Assembly (NCBI GenBank): GCA_947453725.1
Contig: CANGHH010000002.1
Coordinates: 62,001-126,000 of the forward strand
DNA length: 64,000 bases
Reading direction: 5' to 3'
From: Betaproteobacteria bacterium
Lineage (GTDB): Bacteria; Pseudomonadota; Gammaproteobacteria; Burkholderiales; Burkholderiaceae_C
The stretch's first letter is position 1. Each line of letters starts with the position of its first letter. The position numbers and the translations under genes are program-made. Shown piece by piece: positions 54,384-63,804 of this stretch. The notes beneath the pieces were generated by a model that was given only the letters and a program-made list of their open reading frames with translations, had not been told where the DNA came from and ran no database searches.

Positions 54384-55379
54384 ATGAACGACTCGACTTT
54401 CCTGCACCGCCGCCACGCCCTGCGGGCCCTGGGCGCTGCCGCCCTGGCGCCGGGCCTGATGAGCCCGGCACCAGCCCAATCGACCTGGCCAGGCAGGCCG
54501 GTGAAACTCATCGTCGGCTACAGCCCGGGCGGGGCTGTGGACATCATCGCCCGGGCCATCGCGCAGCAGCTGCAAGCCGCGCTGGGCCAGCCTTTCATCG
54601 TCGACAACAAGCCCGGCGCCGGGACCAACATCGCGATGCGTGCGCTGATCGACAGCGCCCCCGATGGCTACACGCTGGCCTTGGCCGCAAACGCCATTGC
54701 CGCCAACCCGGCGCTCTACCAGCCTTCGCCTTTCGACCCGGTCAAGGACGTGACGGCGGTCTCGCTGGTCGGCCGCGTGCCGGTGGTGCTCGCTGCCGGC
54801 GCGGGCAGCGAGGTGTCGTCGATCGCCAAGCTGATTGCGCTGTCCAAGGCCAAGCCCGGCAGCATCAACTTCGGCACGCCGGGCAATGGCTCGACGCCGC
54901 ACCTGGCGATCGAGCTGTTCGAGCGCGCCGCCGGCATCAGCCTGACGCACGTGCCTTACAAGGGCGGTTCACAGGCCATCAACGACACGCTGGCCGGGCA
55001 CATCCAGACCGTGGCGGTCAACGCGCTGGAAGTGCAGGCGCATGTGAAGGCCGGCAAGCTGCGCGTGCTGGCGGTGCTGAGCCCGGCGCGCAGCGCCATC
55101 TTTCCCGATGCGCCGACCATCGCCGAGTCGGGTTTCCCGGGTTTCGAGGCCTCGGTCTGGTATGGCCTGGCCGGCCCGGCCGGCCTGCCGCCGGCCATCG
55201 TGCAGCGCCTGCACGCCGAGGTCCAGAAGGCCCTGCTGACCGCCGACGTCCGGGACCGGCTGGGCAGCGCCGGCGGCGAGGTGCTGCCCGGGCCGAGCGA
55301 GCGCTTCGCCGGCCTGATCGCCAGCGAGAAGACCCGCTACGAGAAACTGATCCGTGAAGCGCGGATCCAGCCGGACTGA
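54384..55379 (+). CDS. Bug-family tricarboxylate solute-binding protein 1 (TctC-like)
   Basis: A 331-residue periplasmic binding protein of the Bug/TctC family. The signal (HRRHALRALGAAALAPG with APAQS cleavage) is Tat-like in look. Family blocks are VKLIVGYSPGGAVDIIAR, VDNKPGAGTNIA, FGTPGNGSTPHLA and VPYKGGSQAI. These bind small carboxylates. Its place 30 bases after tcuB suggests tricarballylate or citrate as ligand. No TctA/TctB membrane subunits accompany it. Confidence 0.9.
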   Translation: MNDSTFLHRRHALRALGAAALAPGLMSPAPAQSTWPGRPVKLIVGYSPGGAVDIIARAIAQQLQAALGQPFIVDNKPGAGTNIAMRALIDSAPDGYTLALAANAIAANPALYQPSPFDPVKDVTAVSLVGRVPVVLAAGAGSEVSSIAKLIALSKAKPGSINFGTPGNGSTPHLAIELFERAAGISLTHVPYKGGSQAINDTLAGHIQTVAVNALEVQAHVKAGKLRVLAVLSPARSAIFPDAPTIAESGFPGFEASVWYGLAGPAGLPPAIVQRLHAEVQKALLTADVRDRLGSAGGEVLPGPSERFAGLIASEKTRYEKLIREARIQPD

Positions 55380-55389
55380 AGGGGCGGCC

Positions 55390-56259
55390 ATGCAGACCCT
55401 GCACCGAACCCGGGCCGGCGTCGCGCTGGCTTTGGCCGCGCTGGCCGGGCTGACGGCGCTGTTGGCGGCTTGCGCCGACGCGCCGCCGTCGGCGCCCGCC
55501 AACACCACGAGCGCAGCCGCTGCGCCATCGGCAGCCACGCCCGAGGTCCGCCGGGCGCTGGCACCGACCGGCACGCTGCGCGTTGCGGTCTACCCCGGCA
55601 GCCCGACGTCGATGGTGCGCGGGCCCGGCCCCGACGAGATGCGGGGCCTGACGGTCGAGGTCGGCCGCGCGCTCGCCGAGCGCCTGGGTGTGCCGGCCGA
55701 GATCGTCGTCTTCGACCGTGTCGCCGAAGTCGTCGCCGCGCTGAAGGCCGGCCACGTCGACCTGACGATCACCAACGCCACGCCCGAGCGGGCCGCGGAC
55801 CTGGACTTCACCGAGGCCCTGGTGGCGCTGGAACTGGGCGTGCTGGTGCGCCCTGGCTCGCCGCTGCGGGCGGTGGACGCCATCGACGGCGCGGGCCTGC
55901 GCATCGGCGTCAGCCAGGGCAGCAGTTCGCAGCGCGTGCTCGGTCCCCGGCTGCAGCGCGCGACGCTGGTGGCGGTGGCGTCGCTGCCGGCAGCCGCCAC
56001 GCTGCTGAAGGCCGGCGAGCTCGACGCCTTCGCGACCAACAAGGGCATCCTCCACGAACTGGCCGACCGCGTGCCCGGCGCCCAGGTGCTGCCTGGCGCC
56101 TGGGGCCAGGAAAACCTGGCGCTGGCGGTGCCCCAGGGCCGCGCGGCCGGTCGCGGATTCCTGCGCGCGTTCGCGACCGAACTGCGGCGCAGCGGCCTGG
56201 TGCAGCGCGCCGCCGACCGCGTCGGGCTGCGTGGCCTGGCAGCGCCGAAGACCGAATGA
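55390..56259 (+). CDS. Lipoprotein solute-binding protein, family 3 (amino-acid type)
   Basis: A 289-residue binding protein of the bacterial solute-binding family 3 type. The lipobox is LLAAC with Cys28, and a short Ala/Ser/Pro linker follows. The core begins TGTLRVAVYPGSPTSMV and has LTVEVGRALAERLGVPAEIV, then DLTITNATPERAADLDFTEA. Family members bind amino acids or small polar solutes for ABC transporters, but none is encoded nearby. It follows the Bug gene by 10 bases and precedes another by 40. Ligand unknown. Confidence 0.82.
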   Translation: MQTLHRTRAGVALALAALAGLTALLAACADAPPSAPANTTSAAAAPSAATPEVRRALAPTGTLRVAVYPGSPTSMVRGPGPDEMRGLTVEVGRALAERLGVPAEIVVFDRVAEVVAALKAGHVDLTITNATPERAADLDFTEALVALELGVLVRPGSPLRAVDAIDGAGLRIGVSQGSSSQRVLGPRLQRATLVAVASLPAAATLLKAGELDAFATNKGILHELADRVPGAQVLPGAWGQENLALAVPQGRAAGRGFLRAFATELRRSGLVQRAADRVGLRGLAAPKTE

Positions 56260-56299
56260 AGACCCGCCTTTTCGCCCGACCTTCCCAGGAGCAAGCACC

Positions 56300-57292
56300 A
56301 TGACTGACCGCCAACCCCCATCGCCCCGCCGCCGCCAGCTGATGGCCGCCGTCGGCGCCGCTGCCGGCAGCATCGCACTGCCGCGCCTGGTCTACGCCCA
56401 GGCCTTTCCGGCCAAGCCCATCCGCTACATCTGCCCCTGGCCGGCCGGCGGCAGCACCGACGCGGTGATCCGTGCCATCGCCGAAAGCGCCGCCAAGATC
56501 CTGGGCCAGACCGTCATCGTCGACAACAAGCCCGGTGCTGGCGGCATGCTCGGTGCCATCGAACTGGTCAATGCCAGGCCCGATGGCTACACGCTCAGCC
56601 AGCTGCCGCACGGCGTCTTCCGCATTCCGCACATGCAGAAGACGGCCTTCGACACGCTGAAGGATTTCACCTGGATCGCCTGCCTCACCGGCTACACCTT
56701 CGGCCTGGTGGTGCGTGCCGACTCGCCGCACAAGAGCATCAAGGATGTGGTCGAGTGGGCCAAGGCGCACCCGGGCGAGTTCACCTACGGCAGCACCGGC
56801 ATCGGCACCAGCCCGCACCTGGCTGTCGAGGAATTCGCCCAGCGCGCCGGCATCCAGCTGAACCACGTGCCGTTCAAGGGCAACGCCGACAACATGCAGG
56901 CCATCCTGGGCGGCCACACGATGGCCGCCAGCGACGCCACGGGCTGGGGCCCGATGGTGGAAAGCGGCAAGCTGCGCCTGCTGGCCACCTACGGCAGCAA
57001 GCGCACCAAGCGCTGGCCCAACGTGCCCACGCTGGACGAACTGGGTTACCAGACGGTCAGCGATTCGCCCTTCGGTGTCTGCGGCCCCAAGGGCATGGAC
57101 GCCGGCCTGACGCGCACCCTGCACGACGCCTTCAAGCGCACGCTGGACGACCCGGCCGTGCAGGCCAGCTTCGACAAGTACGACCAGACCGTGATCTACA
57201 TGAACACCGAAACCTACACCCGGTTCGCCCGCGAGAGCTTCGTCGCCGAGAAGGCCACCATCGAACGCCTGGGTCTGGCGAACAAGGGCTGA
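56300..57292 (+). CDS. Bug-family tricarboxylate solute-binding protein 2
   Basis: A 330-residue Bug/TctC-family binding protein. The N-terminal SPRRRQLMAAVGAAAGSIALP is a Tat-type signal. Typical blocks are IRYICPWPAGGSTDAVIRA, VDNKPGAGGMLGAIE, YGSTGIGTSPHLAVEEFA and VPFKGNADNMQAIL. It is clearly different in sequence from the other two Bug proteins of this set. SD AGGAG at 56287-56291 region precedes the ATG. Ligand unknown, probably a carboxylate. Confidence 0.9.
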   Translation: MTDRQPPSPRRRQLMAAVGAAAGSIALPRLVYAQAFPAKPIRYICPWPAGGSTDAVIRAIAESAAKILGQTVIVDNKPGAGGMLGAIELVNARPDGYTLSQLPHGVFRIPHMQKTAFDTLKDFTWIACLTGYTFGLVVRADSPHKSIKDVVEWAKAHPGEFTYGSTGIGTSPHLAVEEFAQRAGIQLNHVPFKGNADNMQAILGGHTMAASDATGWGPMVESGKLRLLATYGSKRTKRWPNVPTLDELGYQTVSDSPFGVCGPKGMDAGLTRTLHDAFKRTLDDPAVQASFDKYDQTVIYMNTETYTRFARESFVAEKATIERLGLANKG

Positions 57293-57296
57293 TGCG

Positions 57297-58286
57297 ATGG
57301 GCTTGATGTCGCGCCGCGGCACGCTGCTGGGCCTGGCCGCTGCTGGCGTCGGCCTGCGGGTTCGGGCGCAGCCGCCGCAGTTTCCCGATCGGCCGATGAC
57401 GCTGCTCGTGCCTTTCGGCCCGGGCGGCATCGCCGACCTCACGGCACGGGCGGTGGCCGAAGGCATGGCCGCGTCGCTGGGCCAGGCCGTTGTCGTCGAC
57501 AACCGGCCCAGCGCCGGCAGCATCGTCGCCAGCCAGGCCGTGGCCAGCGCCAGGCCCGACGGCTACACGCTGCTGCTGATGAGCAACGGCCACGCCGTCA
57601 GCGCCGGCCTGATCAAGAAGCTGCCCTACGACACGCTGAAGGCCTTCGCGCCGATCAGCACGCTGGGCTTCTTCGACCTCGGCATCTTCGCGGCGGCGGG
57701 TTCGCGCTTTGCCACGCTGGGCGACGCGGTGGCCTATGCGAAAGCCAACCCCGGCAAATTGAACGTCGGCTGCATCGCCGTCGGCAGCACCCAGCATCTG
57801 GCGGTGAAGCTGTTCGAGACGGTGGCCGGTGTGGACTTGCTGGCTGTGCCCTACAAGGCCACGCCGGCTGTCCTGACGGCGCTGCTGTCCAGGGAGATCG
57901 ACCTGGCCTTCGAGATCGTCGGGCCGATGCTGCCTCATTTGGCGAGCGGGGTCGCCGGCGGCACGGTGAAGGCGCTGGCCGTCACTTCCGGCCAGCGCAA
58001 CCCGGCGCTGACGGCGGTGCCCACGGTGGCGCAGGCCGGCATCGCCGGCTACGACGTGGCCAGCTGGAACGCGCTGGCTGCACCGGCGGGCACGCCGGCG
58101 GCGGTGATCGAACGCCTGGGCGCCGCTGCCCGCGATGCGCTGGCCGCACCGGCCACGCGCGACAAGATGGCCCGGCTGGGCGTGCGCCTGCAGGGGAGCA
58201 CACCGGCACAGATGCAGGCGCTGCTGGCGGCCGAGGCGCAGCGCTGGGGGGGCGTGATCCGCGCAGCGAAAATCGAGGCGGAATAA
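57297..58286 (+). CDS. Bug-family tricarboxylate solute-binding protein 3
   Basis: A 329-residue Bug/TctC-family binding protein with a Tat-like signal ([15 protein letters not shown]). Blocks: [51 protein letters not shown] and [13 protein letters not shown]. It starts 4 bases after the previous Bug gene, so both are co-translated. A second ATG three codons in is possible. It ends the set of four binding-protein genes; the htpG promoter follows. Ligand unknown. Confidence 0.9.
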   Translation: MGLMSRRGTLLGLAAAGVGLRVRAQPPQFPDRPMTLLVPFGPGGIADLTARAVAEGMAASLGQAVVVDNRPSAGSIVASQAVASARPDGYTLLLMSNGHAVSAGLIKKLPYDTLKAFAPISTLGFFDLGIFAAAGSRFATLGDAVAYAKANPGKLNVGCIAVGSTQHLAVKLFETVAGVDLLAVPYKATPAVLTALLSREIDLAFEIVGPMLPHLASGVAGGTVKALAVTSGQRNPALTAVPTVAQAGIAGYDVASWNALAAPAGTPAAVIERLGAAARDALAAPATRDKMARLGVRLQGSTPAQMQALLAAEAQRWGGVIRAAKIEAE

Positions 58287-58343
58287 TCGGCCCGTCGCCG
58301 GGCCTTCCCAGGCCGCCGGCAGCGGCGCTGCGCCCGGTCCGTC

Positions 58344-58369
58344 CTTGAAAACGGCCGTGCCGGCCCCAC
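58344..58369 (+). promoter_or_regulatory. Sigma-32 (RpoH) heat-shock promoter of htpG
   Basis: CTTGAAA at 58344-58350 and CCCCAC at 58364-58369 are spaced by 13 bases, a close match to the RpoH consensus (CTTGAAA, 11-16 bases, CCCCAT). It lies about 70 bases before the htpG ATG. Confidence 0.85.
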
Positions 58370-58437
58370 CGTCTAGCCCAGCGTTCGGCGGATTGCCGCA
58401 CCGCATTCATCCTTTCACCACCCAGAAAAAATCGTCC

Positions 58438-60312
58438 ATGGACAAGCAAACCCTGTCATTCCAGGCCGAGGTCAAGCAGATCCTGCACCTCGTCACCCAC
58501 AGCCTGTACAGCAACAAGGAAATCTTCCTGCGCGAACTGGTTTCCAATGCATCCGACGCCTGCGACAAGCTGCGCTTCGAGGCGCTGGACAACGCCGAGT
58601 TGCTGGAGGACGCGCCCGAACTGCAGGTCCGCGTCTGGTACGACGAGGTCGCCAAGACCATCACCATCCGCGACAACGGCATCGGCATGACCGCCCAGGA
58701 AGCCGTCTCGCACCTCGGGACCATCGCCAAGAGCGGCACGCGCGACTTCATGGCCAGCCTGGAAGGCGACAAGAAGAAGGACGCCAACCTGATCGGTCAG
58801 TTCGGCGTCGGCTTCTACAGCGGCTTCATCGTCGCCGAGCGCATGACGGTCGAAACCCGCCGCGCCGGCGCCTTTGCCGCCGACGGCGTGCGCTGGTCCA
58901 GTGAGGGCACCGGCGACTTCGAGGTCGAGACCATCAACCGCCCCGAGCGCGGCACCGACGTCATCCTGCATCTGCGTGAAGGCGAGGAAGAGTTCCTGTC
59001 GTCCTGGAAGCTGAAGTCCATCATCAGCAAGTACAGCGACCACATCAGCCTGCCGGTGCTGATGGCCAAGCAGACCTGGGACGAAGAGAAGAAGGCCCAG
59101 GTCACGACCGACGAGTGGGAGCCGGTGAACAAGGCCGCCGCGCTGTGGGCGCGGGCCAAGAGCGAGATCACCGACGCGCAGTACCAGGCGTTCTACAAGC
59201 AGATCAGCTACGACCAGGAAGCGCCGCTGGCCTACACGCACAACCGCGTCGAAGGCCGCACCGAATACACGCAACTGCTCTACGTGCCGGCCAAGGCGCC
59301 TTTCGATCTGTGGAACCGCGACAAGCGCGGCGGCGTGAAGCTTTACGTCAAGCGCGTCTTCATCATGGACGACGCCGAGGCGCTGATGCCGGTCTACCTG
59401 CGCTTCGTCAAGGGCGTGATCGACAGCGCCGATCTGCCGCTGAACGTCAGCCGCGAATTGCTGCAGGAAAGCCGCGACGTCAAGGCCATCCGAGAAGGCA
59501 GCACGAAGAAGGTGCTGGGCATGCTGGAAGACGTGGCCGAGAACCAGGTCGACAAGTACGCGGCCTTCTGGGAGCAGTTCGGCGCGGTGCTCAAGGAAGG
59601 CATCGGCGAAGACCACCAAAACCAGGAACGCCTGGCCAAGCTGCTGCGTTTTGCCAGCACCACCGCCGACAGCGGTGTCAGCTTCGCCGACTACCTGGGC
59701 CGCATGAAGGAAGGCCAGGAGGCGATCTACTACATCACCGCCGACACCCTGGCCGGCGCCAAGAGCAGCCCGCAGCTGGAGATCTTCCGCAAGAAGGGCA
59801 TCGAGGTGCTGTTGCTGACCGACCGCGTTGACGAGTGGATGCTGCAGCACTTGTACGAGTTCGACGGCAAGCCGCTGCAGAGCGTGGCCAAGGGCGGCGT
59901 CGAATTGGGCGCGCTGCAGGACGAGGCCGAAAAGAAGCAGGCCGAGGAAACTTCGGCGGCCTTCAAGCCGATGCTGGAAAAGCTGCAGGCCGCGCTGAAG
60001 GACCGCGCCAAGGATGTGCGCACGACGACGCGGCTGGTCGATTCGCCGGCCTGCATCGTGGTCGACGAGGGCGATATGAGTTCGCACCTGGCGCGCCTGC
60101 TGAAGCAGTCGGGGCAGGCCGCGCCCAAGGGCATGCCGATCCTGGAGGTCAATCCGGCGCACGGGCTGCTCAAGCGCCTGGAGATCACGCCCGAGGCATC
60201 GTTCGATGATCTGGCGCAGATCATCTTCGACCAGGCATTGCTGGCCGAAGGCGGCCAACTCGAAGACCCGGCGGCCTACGTGCGGCGGGTCAACCGCCTG
60301 CTGACGGTTTGA
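58438..60312 (+). CDS. htpG: Molecular chaperone HtpG (Hsp90)
   Basis: A 624-residue bacterial Hsp90. ATP-binding blocks [23 protein letters not shown] and [11 protein letters not shown] are in the N-domain. The middle domain has [10 protein letters not shown] and [10 protein letters not shown], and the C-terminal dimerisation domain completes it. It folds client proteins with DnaK under stress. The ATG at 58438 is the known HtpG start; open codons upstream overlap the sigma-32 promoter and are not coding. Confidence 0.98.
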   Translation: MDKQTLSFQAEVKQILHLVTHSLYSNKEIFLRELVSNASDACDKLRFEALDNAELLEDAPELQVRVWYDEVAKTITIRDNGIGMTAQEAVSHLGTIAKSGTRDFMASLEGDKKKDANLIGQFGVGFYSGFIVAERMTVETRRAGAFAADGVRWSSEGTGDFEVETINRPERGTDVILHLREGEEEFLSSWKLKSIISKYSDHISLPVLMAKQTWDEEKKAQVTTDEWEPVNKAAALWARAKSEITDAQYQAFYKQISYDQEAPLAYTHNRVEGRTEYTQLLYVPAKAPFDLWNRDKRGGVKLYVKRVFIMDDAEALMPVYLRFVKGVIDSADLPLNVSRELLQESRDVKAIREGSTKKVLGMLEDVAENQVDKYAAFWEQFGAVLKEGIGEDHQNQERLAKLLRFASTTADSGVSFADYLGRMKEGQEAIYYITADTLAGAKSSPQLEIFRKKGIEVLLLTDRVDEWMLQHLYEFDGKPLQSVAKGGVELGALQDEAEKKQAEETSAAFKPMLEKLQAALKDRAKDVRTTTRLVDSPACIVVDEGDMSSHLARLLKQSGQAAPKGMPILEVNPAHGLLKRLEITPEASFDDLAQIIFDQALLAEGGQLEDPAAYVRRVNRLLTV

Positions 60313-60339
60313 TGCGGCGGGCTTGACCCTGCGACGGCT

Positions 60340-61440
60340 TCAGGAGAAGCCGTCGCCGTCGAAGGGCTTGTCGTCGAGGGCAGGCCAGCGAGTTGGGGGC
60401 GCTTCGTGGCGGGCGGCTGCGGCAGCTTCGGCCATCGCCTCGATCTGCTCGCGCAACTGCGCAGTCTGCTGGCTCCAGTAGGCCGCGCTGCCGAAGAAGG
60501 GGAAGTTCAGCGGGAAGGTCGGGTCGTCCCATCGCGCGGCCAGCCAGGCGCTGTGGCGCAGCATGCGCAGGGTGCGCAGCGGTTCGATCAGCGCGCGCTC
60601 GCGGTCATCGAAAGGGCTGAACTGTTCGTAGCCTTCGAGCAGCGTGTTCAGTTGCTGGGCCATCGTGGCGTGGTCGCCCGAAACCAGCATCCAAAGGTCC
60701 TGCACCGCCGGGCCTTGCATCGCGTCGTCCAGGTCCACCACGTGCGGCGCGCCGTCGCGCCACAGCACATTGCCCAGGTGGCAGTCGCCATGCAGGCGCA
60801 GCGTGGCCAAGGGCGCGACCGCTTCGAAGGCCGCTTCGACAGCCTCGAGCGCGCGTTCGCAGGTGTCGCGCCAGGCGGCGAGCTGGGTGTCGGGGACGAA
60901 GCCGCCGTCGACCAGCAAGGCCAGCGCGCGCCGGCCATCGACGCGTGGGTTCAGGTGGTGGCGGTGGACGAAAGGCTGGCGCCGTCCGACGGCATGCAGC
61001 CGACCGATGAAGCGCCCGAGCTGGCGCAGCGCGGCCGGGTCTTCCAGTTCCGGCTCGCGGCCGGCACAGCGCTGCGCCACGGTGTAGCGATGCGCGCCGC
61101 TGGCTGTGTCGAGGCAGGCCAGCGTCGGCGGGTGACCCAGCAGCCGCAGCCCGGGCACGTCGCCGCGTGGCTGCAGCACCAGCGGCGGCACGACGGGCAC
61201 TTCGGCGGCCGCCAGTTCCAGCGCGTAGGCGTGCTCTTCGACGATCTGTTCGTCGCTCCAGCGGCCGGGCCGGTAGAACTTGGCGACCACGGCTTCGCGC
61301 CCCGGCGCGGCGTCCTCGAGAAAAACCTGGAAGACGCGGTTCTCGTAGGAATTGAGCTGCAGCACGCGGCCGTCGCCGCGCAGGCCCACGACGTCGAGCG
61401 CATCCAGCACCTGCTGCGGGTCAAGGTTGGCGTAGTTCAC
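60340..61440 (-). CDS. srkA: Stress-response Ser/Thr protein kinase SrkA (YihE)
   Basis: A 366-residue kinase-like protein of the RdoA/YihE family. The N-lobe has NSYENRVFQVFLED, with the ATP-binding Lys in VVAKFYRPGRW. The catalytic Asp is in HGDCHLGNVLW and the metal Asp in VVDLDDAMQGP. In E. coli SrkA counters stress-induced killing. It is convergent with htpG (27 bases between stops), and its start overlaps the 3' end of the GNAT gene by 20 bases. Confidence 0.93.
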   Translation of the reverse strand: MNYANLDPQQVLDALDVVGLRGDGRVLQLNSYENRVFQVFLEDAAPGREAVVAKFYRPGRWSDEQIVEEHAYALELAAAEVPVVPPLVLQPRGDVPGLRLLGHPPTLACLDTASGAHRYTVAQRCAGREPELEDPAALRQLGRFIGRLHAVGRRQPFVHRHHLNPRVDGRRALALLVDGGFVPDTQLAAWRDTCERALEAVEAAFEAVAPLATLRLHGDCHLGNVLWRDGAPHVVDLDDAMQGPAVQDLWMLVSGDHATMAQQLNTLLEGYEQFSPFDDRERALIEPLRTLRMLRHSAWLAARWDDPTFPLNFPFFGSAAYWSQQTAQLREQIEAMAEAAAAARHEAPPTRWPALDDKPFDGDGFS

Positions 61441-62065
61441 TCGGCGAGCACGATATCAGCGCATGTGACTTCATCCGGTAGTCCAACTCGGCCGCCTGAC
61501 GCCCCAGCATTTCCTGCATCTGCGAGCCCAGTGTTTCACGGGCCAGCGGCAGCGTCGCCATGGCGTCGCTGCCGTTGAAGGCCAGGTCGGCACCCGCCCG
61601 CCGCACGATGGCCAGCATCGGCGCATTGTCCCGGGCCAGGTGGATCATGAGTTGGTGGACGCTGCGGTTGCGTGCCAGGGTGATGGCGTGCTCGAAGAGC
61701 AGGGCGCCGATGCCGCGCCCGCGCACTGCCGGCAACAGCGAAATGCCGAACTCCGCCGCACCGCCATGGGCCTGAAACGCCAGGTGCACCAGCGCGACCA
61801 GCTTCAGCCGCCGATCGAAGACGCCGAACAGCGCGTCGGCATCGAAGTCCATCTGCTGGGTGTAATGCTGGATACGCTCGTCGCTGGCCAGGTGCCCGAA
61901 ACGACGTGCACGGTCCTCGTCGCCCAGCGCCAGCAGATGCCGGCACACCCGGCCGCGGTGGCGGGCGGCCAGGCTGCGGATGGGCACCCAAGTGCGCGGG
62001 CTGGCCTTCGGCGCGCCGTTGCGGCTGGGGGCAGCACCGCGGTTCAGGTCAGGCTCAGGGTCCAT
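61421..62065 (-). CDS. GNAT-family N-acetyltransferase
   Basis: A 214-residue acetyltransferase. The acetyl-CoA motif is LLPAVRGRGIGALLFEHA with the RGRGIG loop. ALGDEDRARRFGHLASDERIQ is a common N-terminal block of this branch. The ATG at 62065 is preferred as it has GGAGG five bases upstream; a second ATG at 62092 lacks a ribosome site. It overlaps srkA by 20 bases on the same strand, so both share one message. Substrate unknown. Confidence 0.85.
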   Translation of the reverse strand: MDPEPDLNRGAAPSRNGAPKASPRTWVPIRSLAARHRGRVCRHLLALGDEDRARRFGHLASDERIQHYTQQMDFDADALFGVFDRRLKLVALVHLAFQAHGGAAEFGISLLPAVRGRGIGALLFEHAITLARNRSVHQLMIHLARDNAPMLAIVRRAGADLAFNGSDAMATLPLARETLGSQMQEMLGRQAAELDYRMKSHALISCSPSELRQP

Positions 62066-62403
62066 GCATGCCTCCAGGCAAAGGGTCTGCATCGTAGGTC
62101 AAATTCAGGGTTTACCCGCAATTTCAAGGGCCGACCTTCACGATAGGCCGGTACGTCGACCTTGGCGGAAGCCTGGTGGCGCGCCAGCCGCTTCGGGATA
62201 TACTCAAAGGCTGCCCCCGTTTTCGGCCGGGGAACCAGTTCTGCCGCGGTCCTGTCTGCCCGGTTGGCGAAGTTGGCCAACACCAGACCGCAACCTGCGA
62301 GGCCGCCCTCAACGAGCGGCGCCAAAGGGTGGCAGGAAATCCAGCCGATGCAATCGCGCGCTTTTTCGTCTCCGACGGGCAGCGCGCAAACCGAAAGACC
62401 CTC
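62066..62403. other. 338-base gap with rplM leader; no gene seen
   Basis: This divergent gap holds the start region of the GNAT gene and the promoter plus about 190-base leader of rplM. I found no tRNA or protein gene. Two small hairpins are possible in the leader: CCCCG/CGGGG around 62216-62233 and TTGGC/GCCAA around 62264-62280. A long leader could serve ribosomal-protein control, but no known riboregulator was recognised. Confidence 0.5.
62199..62204 (+). promoter_or_regulatory. -10 box of the rplM-rpsI operon
   Basis: TATACT at 62199-62204 is a strong -10 match. The -35 region (TGGCGC or GTGGCG around 62176-62182) is weak. Placed about 195 bases before the rplM ATG. Confidence 0.5.
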
Positions 62404-62832
62404 ATGAAGACCTTCAGCGCCAAGCCGGCCGAAGTGACGCATGAATGGTTTGTGATTGACGCCACCGACAAGGTGCTCGGTCGTGTTGCCAGCGAAGCAG
62501 CACGCCGTTTGCGCGGCAAGCACAAAGCCATTTACACGCCTCACGTCGATACCGGTGATTTCATCATCGTCGTCAATGCCGACAAGCTTCGTGTCACGGG
62601 CGCCAAAGCCACTGACAAGATCTACTACCGGCACTCGGGCTACCCTGGTGGCATCACCGCCACGCCCTTCAAGGACATGCAGGCCAAGCATCCCGGCCGC
62701 GCGCTCGAGAAGGCTGTCAAGGGCATGCTCCCCAAGGGCCCGCTGGGTTACGCGATGGTCAAGAAGCTGAAGGTCTATGCCGGTGACACCCACCCGCACA
62801 CCGCTCAGCAGCCCAAACCGCTCGAATTCTGA
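62404..62832 (+). CDS. rplM: 50S ribosomal protein L13
   Basis: A 142-residue ribosomal protein at exactly family length. The start [20 protein letters not shown], the block [16 protein letters not shown], the HSGYPGG motif and the GMLPKGPLG block are characteristic. It is an early-assembly protein of the large subunit. rpsI follows after 10 bases, the usual operon in bacteria. Confidence 0.99.
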   Translation: MKTFSAKPAEVTHEWFVIDATDKVLGRVASEAARRLRGKHKAIYTPHVDTGDFIIVVNADKLRVTGAKATDKIYYRHSGYPGGITATPFKDMQAKHPGRALEKAVKGMLPKGPLGYAMVKKLKVYAGDTHPHTAQQPKPLEF

Positions 62833-62842
62833 GGACGCTGCA

Positions 62843-63235
62843 ATGATCGGACTTTGGAACTACGGCACCGGCCGCCGCAAATCGAGCGTCGCACGCGTCT
62901 TCATGAAGAAGGGCAGCGGCAACATCGTCATCAACGGCAAGGCCATCGGCGACTATTTCGGTCGCCAGACCTCGATCATGATTGCGCGCCAGCCCTTGCT
63001 GCTGACGGGCAACAACGAGGCCTTCGACATCAAGATCAACGTGCACGGCGGCGGTGAATCCGGCCAGGCCGGCGCGGTGCGCCACGGCATCACGCGGGCG
63101 CTGATCGACTACGACACCGCGCTCAAGCCCGACTTGAGCCGTGCCGGTTTCGTGACGCGCGATGCGCGCGAAGTGGAACGCAAGAAGGTCGGCCTGCACG
63201 GCGCCCGTCGCCGGAAGCAATTCAGCAAGCGCTGA
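62843..63235 (+). CDS. rpsI: 30S ribosomal protein S9
   Basis: A 130-residue ribosomal protein at family length. [13 protein letters not shown] at the start, [14 protein letters not shown] in the middle and the basic tail [11 protein letters not shown], whose last residues contact P-site tRNA, are all present. Second gene of the rplM-rpsI operon, with a terminator-like hairpin 75 bases downstream. Confidence 0.99.
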   Translation: MIGLWNYGTGRRKSSVARVFMKKGSGNIVINGKAIGDYFGRQTSIMIARQPLLLTGNNEAFDIKINVHGGGESGQAGAVRHGITRALIDYDTALKPDLSRAGFVTRDAREVERKKVGLHGARRRKQFSKR

Positions 63236-63310
63236 CGAGACCACCCTGCCGCGCCTGCGGCGGTCCCCGCCAGGGGCGCCGCGTGGTGGGAAGGGGTACT
63301 CGGCACGGAG

Positions 63311-63353
63311 CCGCGGATTCGCCGACAATGGCGCCCGCGGTTCTTTTGTTTTT
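63311..63353 (+). terminator. Rho-independent terminator after rpsI
   Basis: CCGCGG (63311-63316) pairs with CCGCGG (63335-63340) and CGCC (63320-63323) with GGCG (63330-63333) around a six-base loop. The T-rich run TTCTTTTGTTTTT (63341-63353) follows directly. Confidence 0.65.
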
Positions 63354-63410
63354 GGGGCCCTGCGCCTCGAGCGCTTTTCCTTGACTGCCGCATTTTCTGG
63401 AGCCTGATTC

Positions 63411-63785
63411 ATGAACGCCGTTGCCGAACAGCTTGCCCCCACCCTCGACGAGATGCCCCCGCCGCTGATCTTCACCGACAGCGCAGCGGCCAAGGTCAAG
63501 GACCTGGTCGACGAAGAAGGCAACCCCGACCTGAAGTTGCGCGTCTTCGTGCAGGGCGGCGGATGCTCGGGCTTCCAGTACGGCTTCACCTTCGATGAAG
63601 TGGTCAACGAAGACGACACCCAGATGAGCAAGAACGGCGTCACGCTGCTGATCGACGCCATGAGCCTGCAGTACCTGGGCGGCGCCGAGATCGACTACAA
63701 GGAAGACCTGCAGGGCGCGCAATTCGTGATCAAGAACCCGAACGCCACCACCACCTGCGGTTGCGGTTCGTCGTTCTCGGCCTGA
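63411..63785 (+). CDS. erpA: Iron-sulfur cluster insertion protein ErpA
   Basis: A 124-residue A-type carrier that delivers Fe-S clusters to apoproteins. The three ligand Cys are seen in GGGCSGF and [21 protein letters not shown] near the start and the short N-terminal extension are usual in betaproteobacteria. Its own transcript is likely, since a terminator precedes it. It is convergent with anmK, 16 bases between the stops. Confidence 0.97.
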   Translation: MNAVAEQLAPTLDEMPPPLIFTDSAAAKVKDLVDEEGNPDLKLRVFVQGGGCSGFQYGFTFDEVVNEDDTQMSKNGVTLLIDAMSLQYLGGAEIDYKEDLQGAQFVIKNPNATTTCGCGSSFSA

Positions 63786-63804
63786 AGCCCAGCGCCCGGC
63801 TTCA
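63783..63804. terminator. Hairpin spanning the stops of erpA and anmK
   Basis: TGAAGCC (63783-63789) and GGCTTCA (63798-63804) form a perfect seven-base stem around an eight-base loop. The stem includes both convergent stop codons. No T-run is seen; it may end both messages weakly. Confidence 0.4.

Noticed and set aside
62066..62403. tRNA or known riboregulator before rplM
   Set aside because: No cloverleaf, CCA end or known leader motif could be found; only two short hairpins.
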